Position numbers and translations under genes: made by a program. The notes below the pieces were generated by a model. It did no database searches, had not been told where the DNA came from, and saw only the letters and a program-made list of their open reading frames with translations. Positions 38,893 to 46,918 of a stretch of DNA of 53,368 bases are shown piece by piece. Every line of letters begins with the position of its first letter. The first letter of the stretch is position 1. This DNA comes from an uncultured Bacilli bacterium (GTDB lineage Bacteria > Bacillota_I > Bacilli_A > RF39 > UBA660), in assembly GCA_947581765.1 (NCBI GenBank), contig CANPVU010000009.1, positions 1-53,368 of the forward strand, in the 5' to 3' direction.

Positions 38893-40110
38893 TTATTTAC
38901 TATTTAATAAATTTATTTTATCATATATATTTTTTTTATTTAATTCATATTTTGATGTATCTTTTGGAACGTAGTATTTTCTATTTTTTATTTTATCTGG
39001 TAAATATTGTTGTTTTACATAGGCATGAGGATAGTCATGAGGATATTTATATCCTATAGCAGACGTTTTAATATGTGATGGAACATTGCCAGTATCATTA
39101 TTTTCTATATCTTTTAATGCTTCATCAATAGCTAAAATAGCACTGTTTGATTTAGGAGAAAGTGCTAAATCTATTACCATTACTGCAAGAGGTATGCGAG
39201 CTTCTGGTAGCCCTAATCTTTCACAAGTGTTTATACAAGCATCAACTCTCATTCCCATATCAGGATTTGCAAGTCCTATATCTTCATATGCAATAACACT
39301 CATACGTCTATATATTATATCTAAATCTTCTGCCTCTATTAATCGTGCTAAATAATATATAGCAGCATTAACGTCAGATCCTCTAATACTTTTTTGAAAA
39401 GCACTTATTACATCATAATGTCCATCTTCATTTTTATCATGAAAAAATACAGGTTTACTATTAACTGATTTTACAACATCCTCATCTATTTTAAAATCAT
39501 TAGTAGAATAATATGCTACTTCAAGTAAATTATATGCATTTCTCATATCTCCATTAGATATTGCTGCTATTCTTTTAATAGCATCTTCAGTTATACTTAT
39601 ATTTGGTAAATATTCACTATTTTTAGCTTTATTTAATCCTTCAATTACATCTTCTAAATCTAACTCTTTAAGTTCAAATATTTGACATCTACTTCTAATT
39701 GCAGGATTTATTTTATGGTATGGATTAGATGTAGTCATTCCTATTAATGTTATTAATCCATTTTCTAAATATGGAAGTAATAAATCTTGTTTATCCTTAT
39801 TTAATCTATGTATCTCATCCATTATCACTACTATACCTTTATACATTTTAGCTTCTTCTATTACAATATCAAAATCTTTTTTATTATTTATAGTAGCATT
39901 TAACATTCTATATTGTAAATTTAGTTCATTAACTATAGCAAGTGCCATACTTGTTTTTCCTGTTCCTGGTTTACCATATAATATCATCGAAAATATTCTT
40001 TTATTTTTAATTAGATTACTTAATATTTTATTTTCACCAAGTAAATGTTTTTGACCTAAAATATCTTTACTTGTCTTAGGTCTCATTTTAATTGCTAATG
40101 GTTCATTCAT
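38893..40110 (-). CDS. rarA: RarA (MgsA) replication-associated recombination ATPase
   Basis: AAA+ ATPase of the clamp-loader branch that acts at stalled replication forks. N-terminal MRPKTSKDILGQKHLLGENK, Walker A GKPGTGKTSMA (about 45-55), Walker B IVVIMDEIHRLNK, sensor 1 MTTSNP, NPAIRSRCQIFEL, then the RarA C-terminal tetramerisation domain beginning HYDVISAFQKSIRGSDVNAA and ending KIKNRKYYVPKD. All ATPase residues are kept; 405 residues is normal. GGTGATATT precedes the ATG on the minus strand. Confidence 0.95.
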   Translation of the reverse strand: MNEPLAIKMRPKTSKDILGQKHLLGENKILSNLIKNKRIFSMILYGKPGTGKTSMALAIVNELNLQYRMLNATINNKKDFDIVIEEAKMYKGIVVIMDEIHRLNKDKQDLLLPYLENGLITLIGMTTSNPYHKINPAIRSRCQIFELKELDLEDVIEGLNKAKNSEYLPNISITEDAIKRIAAISNGDMRNAYNLLEVAYYSTNDFKIDEDVVKSVNSKPVFFHDKNEDGHYDVISAFQKSIRGSDVNAAIYYLARLIEAEDLDIIYRRMSVIAYEDIGLANPDMGMRVDACINTCERLGLPEARIPLAVMVIDLALSPKSNSAILAIDEALKDIENNDTGNVPSHIKTSAIGYKYPHDYPHAYVKQQYLPDKIKNRKYYVPKDTSKYELNKKNIYDKINLLNSK

Positions 40111-40186
40111 AATATCACCAATATTTATTTTATCATATTTATGTTGTATATTAAAAAGAATTAAACTGTTATTTTATATTTAAATA

Positions 40187-40195
40187 TGTTATAAT
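40187..40195 (+). promoter_or_regulatory. Extended -10 promoter of the Xer gene operon
   Basis: TGTTATAAT, about 60 bp before the recombinase ATG, which follows AAAGGAAGTAATAAC. Confidence 0.5.
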
Positions 40196-40254
40196 CAAGT
40201 TGGTAGATAGGTAATACTAGTTTAATATTTATAATAAAAAAAGGAAGTAATAAC

Positions 40255-41127
40255 ATGGTAAATGAAATAGATTTATTCTGCAATTACTTACTTATAGATA
40301 AGAAGTACAGTAAAAATACTATTGAATCTTATAGAAGTGATTTAGATAAATTAGATAAATTTATTAATAAAAAAGTTGCATTAATAACAGAAGATGATAT
40401 TAAAAAATATCTAAAATATTTACATGATAATAATGAATCTAAAAGAACAATAGCACGTAATATATCAGCACTTAGAACATATTATAAATTTTTAATGATT
40501 GAAAAAAAGGTAAATAGAAATCCATTAGAAAATATTGAAATGCCTAAATTAGATAGAAAATTACCTAATACATTAGATGAAACTGATATAGATAAATTAC
40601 TAGATATTAAACTTGTAGACCAATTTAGTTATAGAAATAAAGCTATGCTTGAGCTTATGTATGCTACTGGACTTAGAGTTAGTGAATTAATTAATCTAAA
40701 AATTCACGATGTTGATATTGATATGGCACTTGTAAGGACTATGGGTAAGGGGAGTAAAGAAAGAATAATTCCTATAGGGGATTATGCATTATACTTTTTA
40801 AAAGAATACTTAATAAAGTATAGGAGTGGAATGTTAAAAAAAGAATATAATGATTATCTATTTTTGAATAATCATGGTAAACAAATGACTAGACAAGGAT
40901 TCTTTAAAATTTTAAAGAAAATTGCTACTGAAAATAAAATAAATAAAGATTTTTCTCCACATACTATTAGACATTCTTTTGCAACCCATTTACTTAATAA
41001 TGGTGCAGATTTAAGAAGCATACAAGAATTATTAGGGCATAGTGATATAACTACTACTCAAATATATACTCATGTATCAAATAGACAATTAAGGGAAAAC
41101 TATGATGAGTTTCACCCACATAGTTAA
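40255..41127 (+). CDS. XerC/XerD-type tyrosine recombinase
   Basis: Resolves chromosome dimers at dif. A SAM-like N-terminal arm-binding domain (1-95) and the catalytic domain with Arg141 (ATGLRVSEL), His236 and Arg239 (HTIRHSFATHLL), His262 (LLGHSDI) and nucleophile Tyr271 (TQIYTHV). 290 residues is the XerC/D size. All five residues are present, so it should be active. It stands first in a group with the phosphohexomutase and a lipoprotein rather than beside integrase cargo, which favours a housekeeping Xer over a mobile-element integrase. Confidence 0.93.
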   Translation: MVNEIDLFCNYLLIDKKYSKNTIESYRSDLDKLDKFINKKVALITEDDIKKYLKYLHDNNESKRTIARNISALRTYYKFLMIEKKVNRNPLENIEMPKLDRKLPNTLDETDIDKLLDIKLVDQFSYRNKAMLELMYATGLRVSELINLKIHDVDIDMALVRTMGKGSKERIIPIGDYALYFLKEYLIKYRSGMLKKEYNDYLFLNNHGKQMTRQGFFKILKKIATENKINKDFSPHTIRHSFATHLLNNGADLRSIQELLGHSDITTTQIYTHVSNRQLRENYDEFHPHS

Positions 41128-41144
41128 TGTAGAAAGAGGTAAAT

Positions 41145-42521
41145 ATGCAAATAGTTAAAATTAATGATGAAATATTTAGAGAATATGATGTTAGAGGAAT
41201 ATATCCAACAGATCTTAATATTGATGTAGCATACACTTTTGGTAAAAGTTTTGGAAGTTATATTCAAAAAGATGGTAATAATGTTGTTATTGTAGGAAAT
41301 GATAATAGACTTTCTGGAGGTGAATTATCTTCAGGATTAATAAATGGATTATTAAGTAGTGGTGTTAACGTAATTAATTTAGGATTAGTTACTACTCCTA
41401 TGTATTATTATGCTAAAAAGAAAAATAATATTGAAGCAGGAATAATGATTACAGCAAGTCATAATCCTAAAGAATATAATGGATTTAAAATATCATTTAA
41501 TTCATCTGGTAATGCTTGTGGTAAGGAAATTACTGATTTTAGAGATTTTACAAATGAAAAAAAATACATGGATGGTAATGGTAATTTAAGTAATTTAGAT
41601 ATAAGAAGTGATTATTTAAATCTAATAAAAAATAGTGTTAATTTGGGTGATAGAAAGATAAAAGTTGTTTACGATTGTGGTAATGGTACTGGTTCAATAA
41701 TCGTAAAAGATATACTAGATATGTTTAATATTGAGTATGAATTATTATATTGTGACTCAGATCCAAATTTCCCTAATCATCATCCAGATCCTTGCGTACA
41801 TGCTAATATGATTGATTTAGCTAATAAGGTAAAAGAATTAGGATATGATTTAGGAATAGGTATAGATGGTGATGCTGATAGGGTAGGAGTAGTAGATGAA
41901 AATGGTAATATAATTAGTACAGACTTATTAATGATTATAGTATATAGATACCTAGCAGATAAAATAACTGATAAAAAGGCTATATATGATGTAAAATGCT
42001 CTAAATCTTTAATTGATGAATTAGATAAATTAGGATATAAACAAACTATGAATAGAACTGGAAATTCATATCAAAATAGAGCAATCAATGAAGGTAATTA
42101 TAAATTTGGTGGAGAATACTCTGGACATGTTTGGTTTAATGATAAATTTCCTGGATTTGATGATGGAATATATGCTGGACTTAGAATAATTGAAATATTG
42201 TCTAATACTGATAAAAAAATATCAGAATTATTAGATGGAATTAATCATTACTATTCAACAGAAGAATTAAAATTCCATGCTGATGATTCAATTAAATTTG
42301 ATGTAGTAGAAAAGATGAAACAATATTGTATAAATAATAATTATGATATAATTACAATAGATGGTGTTCGTATTACATTTGATGATTCGTGGGCACTTGT
42401 TAGATGTTCTAATACAGGACCTAATATAACAGCTAGATTTGAAGCAATAAGTGAGGAAAGATTAGAAAGTATACAAAAAGAATTTACTGATAAATTAAAT
42501 GAATTTTTAAATGAGGTATAA
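41145..42521 (+). CDS. Phosphomannomutase/phosphoglucomutase
   Basis: Interconverts hexose 1- and 6-phosphates, supplying nucleotide sugars together with GalE. Alpha-D-phosphohexomutase four-domain layout: ITASHNPKEYNGFK (phosphoserine near 105), IGIDGDADRVGVVD (metal loop near 240), GGEYSGHVWF (sugar-binding near 325), and VRCSNTGPNITARFEA near the C-terminus (phosphate binding). 458 residues, normal for the ManB/AlgC group. AGAAAGAGGTAAAT precedes the ATG. It is 17 bp after the recombinase and 2 bp before a lipoprotein gene, probably one operon. Confidence 0.94.
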   Translation: MQIVKINDEIFREYDVRGIYPTDLNIDVAYTFGKSFGSYIQKDGNNVVIVGNDNRLSGGELSSGLINGLLSSGVNVINLGLVTTPMYYYAKKKNNIEAGIMITASHNPKEYNGFKISFNSSGNACGKEITDFRDFTNEKKYMDGNGNLSNLDIRSDYLNLIKNSVNLGDRKIKVVYDCGNGTGSIIVKDILDMFNIEYELLYCDSDPNFPNHHPDPCVHANMIDLANKVKELGYDLGIGIDGDADRVGVVDENGNIISTDLLMIIVYRYLADKITDKKAIYDVKCSKSLIDELDKLGYKQTMNRTGNSYQNRAINEGNYKFGGEYSGHVWFNDKFPGFDDGIYAGLRIIEILSNTDKKISELLDGINHYYSTEELKFHADDSIKFDVVEKMKQYCINNNYDIITIDGVRITFDDSWALVRCSNTGPNITARFEAISEERLESIQKEFTDKLNEFLNEV

Positions 42522-42523
42522 AA

Positions 42524-43222
42524 ATGTTAAAAAATAAAAAATTTTTAATATTACTAATACTTATTATTCCACTAATAATAACTTGTGGTTGTGGAAATAA
42601 AAAAATTACTAATGATGTATCAAAAACAAAAGATAATATGTTAAATAATTTGGATAATTTTAGTTTTAGTGCATCTATAACTGCACAGACAAGTTTTGTA
42701 GATATTACAATTAATCTTAATTGTATTCAAGATAATAAAAATAAAATGCAATATTGTAAAACATCTACATTAGGAATTGTAGATACAGAACAATATATTG
42801 ATTTTAATAATAAAAAGTCTTATAGAATGACTTCTACATTATTAGGTGGTTCTGAAGATAATGGTAAATGGATTACTGAAGACTATAAAGGAAGTACTAC
42901 TATAACTGATTCTTGGATAGGACTAAATGATTATGTAGATGATTTAACTGTAACTGATGGAAATGATGGTAAATTATATAAAGGTAAAATAAGTTCTAAA
43001 AAGTTATCACAAGCTATATCTAAATCAGATGCTAAATCTAGTATTAAACCTATAAGTTCTAATAAAGATATACCTATAGAGATATTTGTAAATAAAGATG
43101 GATATATTGAAACAACTAATACTGAAATGGAATTTGCAGGAATAAAGGAAATAATAAGTATTAAATATAGTAATTTTAATACTGCTGGTAATGTAGTAAT
43201 ACCAAGTAGTGTTACACAATAA
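42524..43222 (+). CDS. Lipoprotein, 232 residues
   Basis: Exported lipoprotein: KKFLILLILIIPLIITCGC, with lipidated Cys about 21-23. The mature part has an alternating beta pattern (DNFSFSASITAQTSFVDITI, EQYIDFNNKKSYRMTS, YKGKISSKKLSQAI, EIFVNKDGYIET), which resembles the LolA/LppX-like curved-sheet lipoproteins of Gram-positives, though I cannot assign a family. GAGGTATAAAA is the ribosome site, overlapping the end of the phosphohexomutase gene, so the two are coupled. Possible role in envelope lipid or polymer handling is conjecture. Confidence 0.8.
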   Translation: MLKNKKFLILLILIIPLIITCGCGNKKITNDVSKTKDNMLNNLDNFSFSASITAQTSFVDITINLNCIQDNKNKMQYCKTSTLGIVDTEQYIDFNNKKSYRMTSTLLGGSEDNGKWITEDYKGSTTITDSWIGLNDYVDDLTVTDGNDGKLYKGKISSKKLSQAISKSDAKSSIKPISSNKDIPIEIFVNKDGYIETTNTEMEFAGIKEIISIKYSNFNTAGNVVIPSSVTQ

Positions 43223-43245
43223 AAAGTCAATTATGACTTTTTTTA
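43223..43245 (+). terminator. Rho-independent terminator
   Basis: AAAGTC / GACTTT with AATTAT loop, then T run; ends the Xer-mutase-lipoprotein operon. Confidence 0.8.
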
Positions 43246-43254
43246 TGCTATAAT
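43246..43254 (+). promoter_or_regulatory. Extended -10 promoter of the AlkD-like gene
   Basis: TGCTATAAT directly after the terminator; AGAGGAAATAGGGT and ATG follow. Confidence 0.55.
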
Positions 43255-43277
43255 GTATTTATGAGAGGAAATAGGGT

Positions 43278-43988
43278 ATGTATGAAGTATGGAATAAAGA
43301 AAATTATAATAAATTTATAGAATATTTATATAGTTTACAAGATTTGGAATATAAAGAATTTTCTAGTTCATTAATGCCAACTAATGATGAATATGAATTA
43401 ATTGGTATTAGATTTCCTATTTTAAAAGAAATAGCTAAAAAAATTTCAAAAAATAATTATATAGAATTTATAAATATAAATAATCATAAAATATTTGAAG
43501 AAATAATGATACATGGATTAATTATTGGATATTTAAATGAAGATATAAATATAATAATAAAGTTATCTAAAGAATATATTAAATATATCCAAAATTGGTC
43601 ATTATGTGACTCTTTTGTAGCAAATTTACATATTATGAATAAATATCCATCTGAAGGATTAAATCTCGTTAAATGGTGTTTAAAACATAAAATGCTATAC
43701 TATAAGAGAGTAGGGTATGTGTTATTACTAAATTATTTTGTTAAAGATGAATATCTTGATTTAATATTTAGTTTATGTGATACTAATGATAGTGATGAAT
43801 ATTATGTTAAAATGGCTATATCATGGTTAATAGCAGAATGCTATATATTTAATCCAAGTACAACTATTAACTATATAAAAAATAACAAATTAGATAAATG
43901 GACACATAATAAAGCAATCCAAAAGATAAGAGAATCTAGAAGAGTAAACGATTTAGAAAAACAGATGTTATTAAAATATAAAAAATAG
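43278..43988 (+). CDS. AlkD-like DNA alkylation repair protein
   Basis: HEAT-repeat (ALR) DNA glycosylase family that excises alkylated bases. Helical throughout; family marks are ELIGIRFPILKEIAKKI (near 37-53), IQNWSLCDSFVANL (about 110, the W-x-x-x-D), MLYYKRVGYVLLLNYF, SDEYYVKMAISWLIAECY and the end KWTHNKAIQKIRESRRV. 236 residues fits. Aromatic and Asp residues of the pocket are kept. Substrate range not predictable. A single-gene unit with its own promoter. Confidence 0.88.
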   Translation: MYEVWNKENYNKFIEYLYSLQDLEYKEFSSSLMPTNDEYELIGIRFPILKEIAKKISKNNYIEFININNHKIFEEIMIHGLIIGYLNEDINIIIKLSKEYIKYIQNWSLCDSFVANLHIMNKYPSEGLNLVKWCLKHKMLYYKRVGYVLLLNYFVKDEYLDLIFSLCDTNDSDEYYVKMAISWLIAECYIFNPSTTINYIKNNKLDKWTHNKAIQKIRESRRVNDLEKQMLLKYKK

Positions 43989-44003
43989 TAAAATTATAAT
44001 ATC

Positions 44004-44028
44004 AACTGTTGCATTTTTTGCAATAGTT
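44004..44028 (+). promoter_or_regulatory. Operator-like inverted repeat, upstream copy
   Basis: AACTGTTGCA, five T, then TGCAATAGTT: 25 bp, one mismatch between arms. It overlaps the -35 and spacer of the rhuM promoter. A near-identical site with the same spacing lies inside rhuM at 44250-44274. Confidence 0.65.
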
Positions 44029-44036
44029 GATATTAT
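44009..44036 (+). promoter_or_regulatory. Promoter candidate of rhuM-fic gene
   Basis: TTGCAT (44009-44014), 16-bp spacer, TATTAT (44031-44036). The operator-like repeat covers its -35, fitting repression. Confidence 0.5.
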
Positions 44037-44058
44037 TATAGAAAAGAAGTGTGTAGTA

Positions 44059-45021
44059 ATGAATGAACAAAATAAAAATGAAATAATTATATTTGAAAAT
44101 CAAGATGTAAAACTAGAAGTTAATATGAAAGATGAAACTGTATGGTTATCTTTAGATCAAATGGGAAAATTATTTGGTAGGGATAAATCTGTTATTTCAA
44201 GACATATAAAAAATGCTTTTGAAGAAGAACTATCAAATAGTAAAGATGGAACTGTTGCAAATTTTGCAACAGTTAAAAAAGAAGGAAATCGTGAAGTATC
44301 TAGAAATATAGAATATTACAATCTAGATGTTATAATTAGTGTTGGTTATCGTGTAAAATCAAATAATGGTGTAATTTTTAGAAAATGGGCTAATCAAGTA
44401 TTAAAAGATCATTTAATAAAAGGTTATTCAATAAATCAAAAAAGACTAGATTATTTAGAAAAAACAGTAAAATTAATAGGAATAGCAAATAGAATTGATG
44501 ATGAGTTACAAGAAAAAGATGCTAAAGAAATATTAAAAGTTTTAGCAAGCTATTCAAAAGCATTAGATATGCTAGATAATTATGATCACAGAACACTAGA
44601 AAAAATAGACGGTTTAACAGATGACAGAAAGATTACTTATGAAGAATGTAAAGAAATAATTGAAGAGCTTAGATTTAATCAAGATAGTAGTTTATTTGCT
44701 GTAGAAAGAGATAATGGACTACAATCTATTATAAATAATATATATCAAACTTTTAATGGTGATGATGTATACAAAAGTGTTGAAGAAAAAGCATCAAACT
44801 TCTTATACCTAATTGTTAAAAATCATACTTTCATCGATGGTAATAAGAGAATTGCTGCAACATTATTTATATATTTTCTTAATTTTTACAACATATTATA
44901 TAAAGATGATAATAAAGTAATAGATAATAATACATTAGCAGCTTTAACATTATTAATTGCAGAATCAAATCCAAAAGAAAAAGATATTATAATTGATTTA
45001 ATAATGAATTTTTTACATTAA
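44059..45021 (+). CDS. RhuM-family protein with C-terminal Fic/Doc domain
   Basis: Two domains. RhuM-type (1-150): VWLSLDQMGKLFGRDKSVIS, RHIKNAFEEEL, NIEYYNLDVIISVGYRVKS and FRKWANQVLKDHLIKGYSI. Fic/Doc-type (about 205-320): YLIVKNHTFIDGNKRIAATLF, the Doc-like HxFxDGNKR motif. Doc-type proteins phosphorylate EF-Tu or act as toxins; function here is unproven, and RhuM proteins are mainly of unknown function. No Phd-like antitoxin gene is adjacent. The first helix region (LFGRDKSVISRHI) could bind DNA, and two palindromes around the 5' end suggest self-repression. Confidence 0.85.
   Translation: MNEQNKNEIIIFENQDVKLEVNMKDETVWLSLDQMGKLFGRDKSVISRHIKNAFEEELSNSKDGTVANFATVKKEGNREVSRNIEYYNLDVIISVGYRVKSNNGVIFRKWANQVLKDHLIKGYSINQKRLDYLEKTVKLIGIANRIDDELQEKDAKEILKVLASYSKALDMLDNYDHRTLEKIDGLTDDRKITYEECKEIIEELRFNQDSSLFAVERDNGLQSIINNIYQTFNGDDVYKSVEEKASNFLYLIVKNHTFIDGNKRIAATLFIYFLNFYNILYKDDNKVIDNNTLAALTLLIAESNPKEKDIIIDLIMNFLH
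44250..44274 (+). promoter_or_regulatory. Operator-like inverted repeat, intragenic copy
   Basis: AACTGTTGCA, AATTT, TGCAACAGTT: 25 bp, perfect symmetry (12-bp arms, one central base) inside codons for TVANFATV. It shares half-sites and spacing with the copy at 44004-44028, 246 bp upstream. Confidence 0.65.
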
Positions 45022-45036
45022 AAAAGGAGTAAGTTT

Positions 45037-45303
45037 ATGGAAAAATTTGAATATATACCAAAAGGCGTTTGTTCTAAAAAAATGATATTTGAAATAGAAT
45101 ATAATTGTATTAAAAGTGTAAAAATTATTGGAGGATGTCCTGGTAATACATTAGGAGTGAGTATACTAGTAAAAGATAAAGATATAGATGAAGTTATTGA
45201 TAAATTAAAAGATATTAAATGTGGCTTAAAACCTACATCATGTCCTGCTGAACTTGCTAAAGCATTAATAAAATATAAAGAAGAAACTAATTGCAATTTG
45301 TAA
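45037..45303 (+). CDS. TSCPD-domain protein (TIGR03905-like)
   Basis: Small soluble protein with the pattern GVCSKKMIFEIEYNCIKSVK, GGCPGNTLGVS, and CGLKPTSCPAELAKAL; the TSCPD motif and four Cys match TIGR03905, related to the C-terminal zinc domain of NrdJ-type ribonucleotide reductases. Role unknown, possibly nucleotide or metal related. AAAGGAGTAAGTTT is the ribosome site. It starts 15 bp after rhuM and may be co-transcribed with it. 88 residues is the normal size. Confidence 0.85.
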   Translation: MEKFEYIPKGVCSKKMIFEIEYNCIKSVKIIGGCPGNTLGVSILVKDKDIDEVIDKLKDIKCGLKPTSCPAELAKALIKYKEETNCNL

Positions 45304-45371
45304 GATATGTATAGATTTTTTTATTGAAACATGTTATTATATTACACAAAAAAAGAGGGGGAGAAACTATA

Positions 45372-46328
45372 ATGAATCAATATGAAAATTTTTTATATAA
45401 TGTTGCTTCTACAATGCCCGATAGAGATGCACACTATCTATTATTTTCACATAGATATGTAGAAAGCTGTAAAGAGGGTGTTTATGTACCATGTAATGAT
45501 TTGATTAATCAACAACAAAGAGAAAGATATAACAAATATATCAATTTAATTACTTTAAAAAATATTTCACCATTTTATTTAGAATCTTTTAAAAAAGGTA
45601 ATAGGGAAGAGATATTTTTCATTTTTATTTATATTGTTGTGACTATTTTTGGAGAATCAGATAGCATTTCAGATGAGTTAAAAGTATTCTTATCTGGTAT
45701 TATTGAAAACGGATCTAATGAAGTTTTAGATGGGGTAACGTCAAAACTTATAAATACTAATACAAAAGATATATTATATATTACTCAAATACCAAGTGTA
45801 ACAAATTATTCTGCAATAGTATGTCTATTTCATGAATTTGTACATTTTCATTTTCAAAAAAATGATAGTTTATGTAGTGTTTTTCATCGAGGAGAAATAT
45901 TATCTATACTTGGTGAAAAAATTGCTTCATATTTCGTTGACAAACAAAATGTAGACGACAAATTTTCATATAAAATAGATATTGATAGGTTAGAATGTAT
46001 AAAGTGGCATTATACTAAAAAGTTAAATGAATTAAACATGCTAAAAATGTTTTCTAAAGAAACTTTTAATCCAAATATGAAAAGATTATATGAAGAATAT
46101 ATTAAATATTTTATTGATTTAGCACAATCATATGGAATTGGATTTTTATATGCAGAAAATTTATTTCAAATATTTTTAGATGATCCAAAAGAATTTACGA
46201 AAAATTTAAGAAAAGTTTTGTTATTTGAACAGTCAATTAACGATATGTTAGAACATTATGATATAAGCACTAATAATAAAAAAACGTTTGATAATGCAAA
46301 GATAAAAATAAAAACTTTATTAAAATAA
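45372..46328 (+). CDS. Putative zinc metallopeptidase-like protein (HEFVH)
   Basis: Not assigned to a family. Soluble, 318 residues, no signal peptide. VCLFHEFVHFHF gives HExxH (His154, Glu155, His158), the zincin motif, followed at 20-25 residues by GEILSILGEKIASYF, where a Glu could be the third ligand (gluzincin type). The rest is helical: an acidic N-terminus, a hydrophobic IFFIFIYIVVTIFG stretch near 80, and a Lys-rich tail. GAGGGGGAGAAACT precedes ATG 45372, preferred over the ATG at 45324, which lies before the ribosome site. It would be intracellular; substrate unknown. Confidence 0.65.
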   Translation: MNQYENFLYNVASTMPDRDAHYLLFSHRYVESCKEGVYVPCNDLINQQQRERYNKYINLITLKNISPFYLESFKKGNREEIFFIFIYIVVTIFGESDSISDELKVFLSGIIENGSNEVLDGVTSKLINTNTKDILYITQIPSVTNYSAIVCLFHEFVHFHFQKNDSLCSVFHRGEILSILGEKIASYFVDKQNVDDKFSYKIDIDRLECIKWHYTKKLNELNMLKMFSKETFNPNMKRLYEEYIKYFIDLAQSYGIGFLYAENLFQIFLDDPKEFTKNLRKVLLFEQSINDMLEHYDISTNNKKTFDNAKIKIKTLLK

Positions 46329-46379
46329 AAAAAGGGTTAGTTACAATATAAATTTGTATTTTCAACATAACTCTTTTTT
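46329..46379 (+). terminator. Terminator of the HEFVH gene
   Basis: AAAAAGGGTTA pairs with TAACTCTTTTT (one G-T) around a structured loop, with a T run. Confidence 0.6.
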
Positions 46380-46855
46380 CATTTATTTATAGAAGTTAAC
46401 ATAATATACATTATAGGATTTATTCGTTAATAAAATTATTAAGTAAATAAACTATTAATTTATATATTAATTCATATAACGTTGTGTAATACTATATATA
46501 ATATAAATTACATTTGATTGTATAATTATCCAATTATAATGCTAATATAATAACTAAATAAATAATAAATTAAATTATATTATATATGTAATTTTTTTAC
46601 ATTTTATATTTAATATGATAAATTTTTTTGTAAAATAAATTTATATATCATATATAATGCATATTTATTAATAAAATTATATAACGTATTTTATTTTTTT
46701 TGTATTTAAGTTTGAAATAAGATGAATAATTAATCAACTATTTAAATGTCGATGCAAAATATTGCGTCAAAATATACATATGAATTATAAATACATATAT
46801 AATAATTATATAAATATATTATAATTAAGTAATATATAACAAAGTAAAGTAGGGT
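46380..46855. other. A+T-rich non-coding stretch, 476 bp
   Basis: Nearly all A and T, no open frame of note, no tandem array, no tRNA-like or riboswitch-like fold that I can see. One GATGCAA/TTGCGTC imperfect inverted repeat lies near 46753-46771. One TTATCCAAT near 46527 is a poor DnaA-box match and unsupported. It may hold distal promoter parts of neither flank, as both flanking genes end here or run away from it. Confidence 0.7.
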
Positions 46856-46891
46856 AAGTCCCCTATTTTTTTTAAATTTAATAGGGGACTT
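46856..46891. terminator. Strong hairpin, GGGGACTT-type
   Basis: AAGTCCCCTATT / AATAGGGGACTT forms a perfect 12-bp stem with a 12-nt loop. The usual T tail is weak on both strands, so it may protect or process a 3' end rather than terminate. It lies about 28 bp past the end of the minus-strand regulator gene. Confidence 0.6.
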
Positions 46892-46918
46892 ATATACTAA
46901 AAAGTAATTAACAAGTAG

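Noticed and set aside
46500-46780. Replication origin in the A+T-rich gap
   Set aside because: Just one poor DnaA-box-like TTATCCAAT, no dnaA or dnaN nearby, no box cluster.
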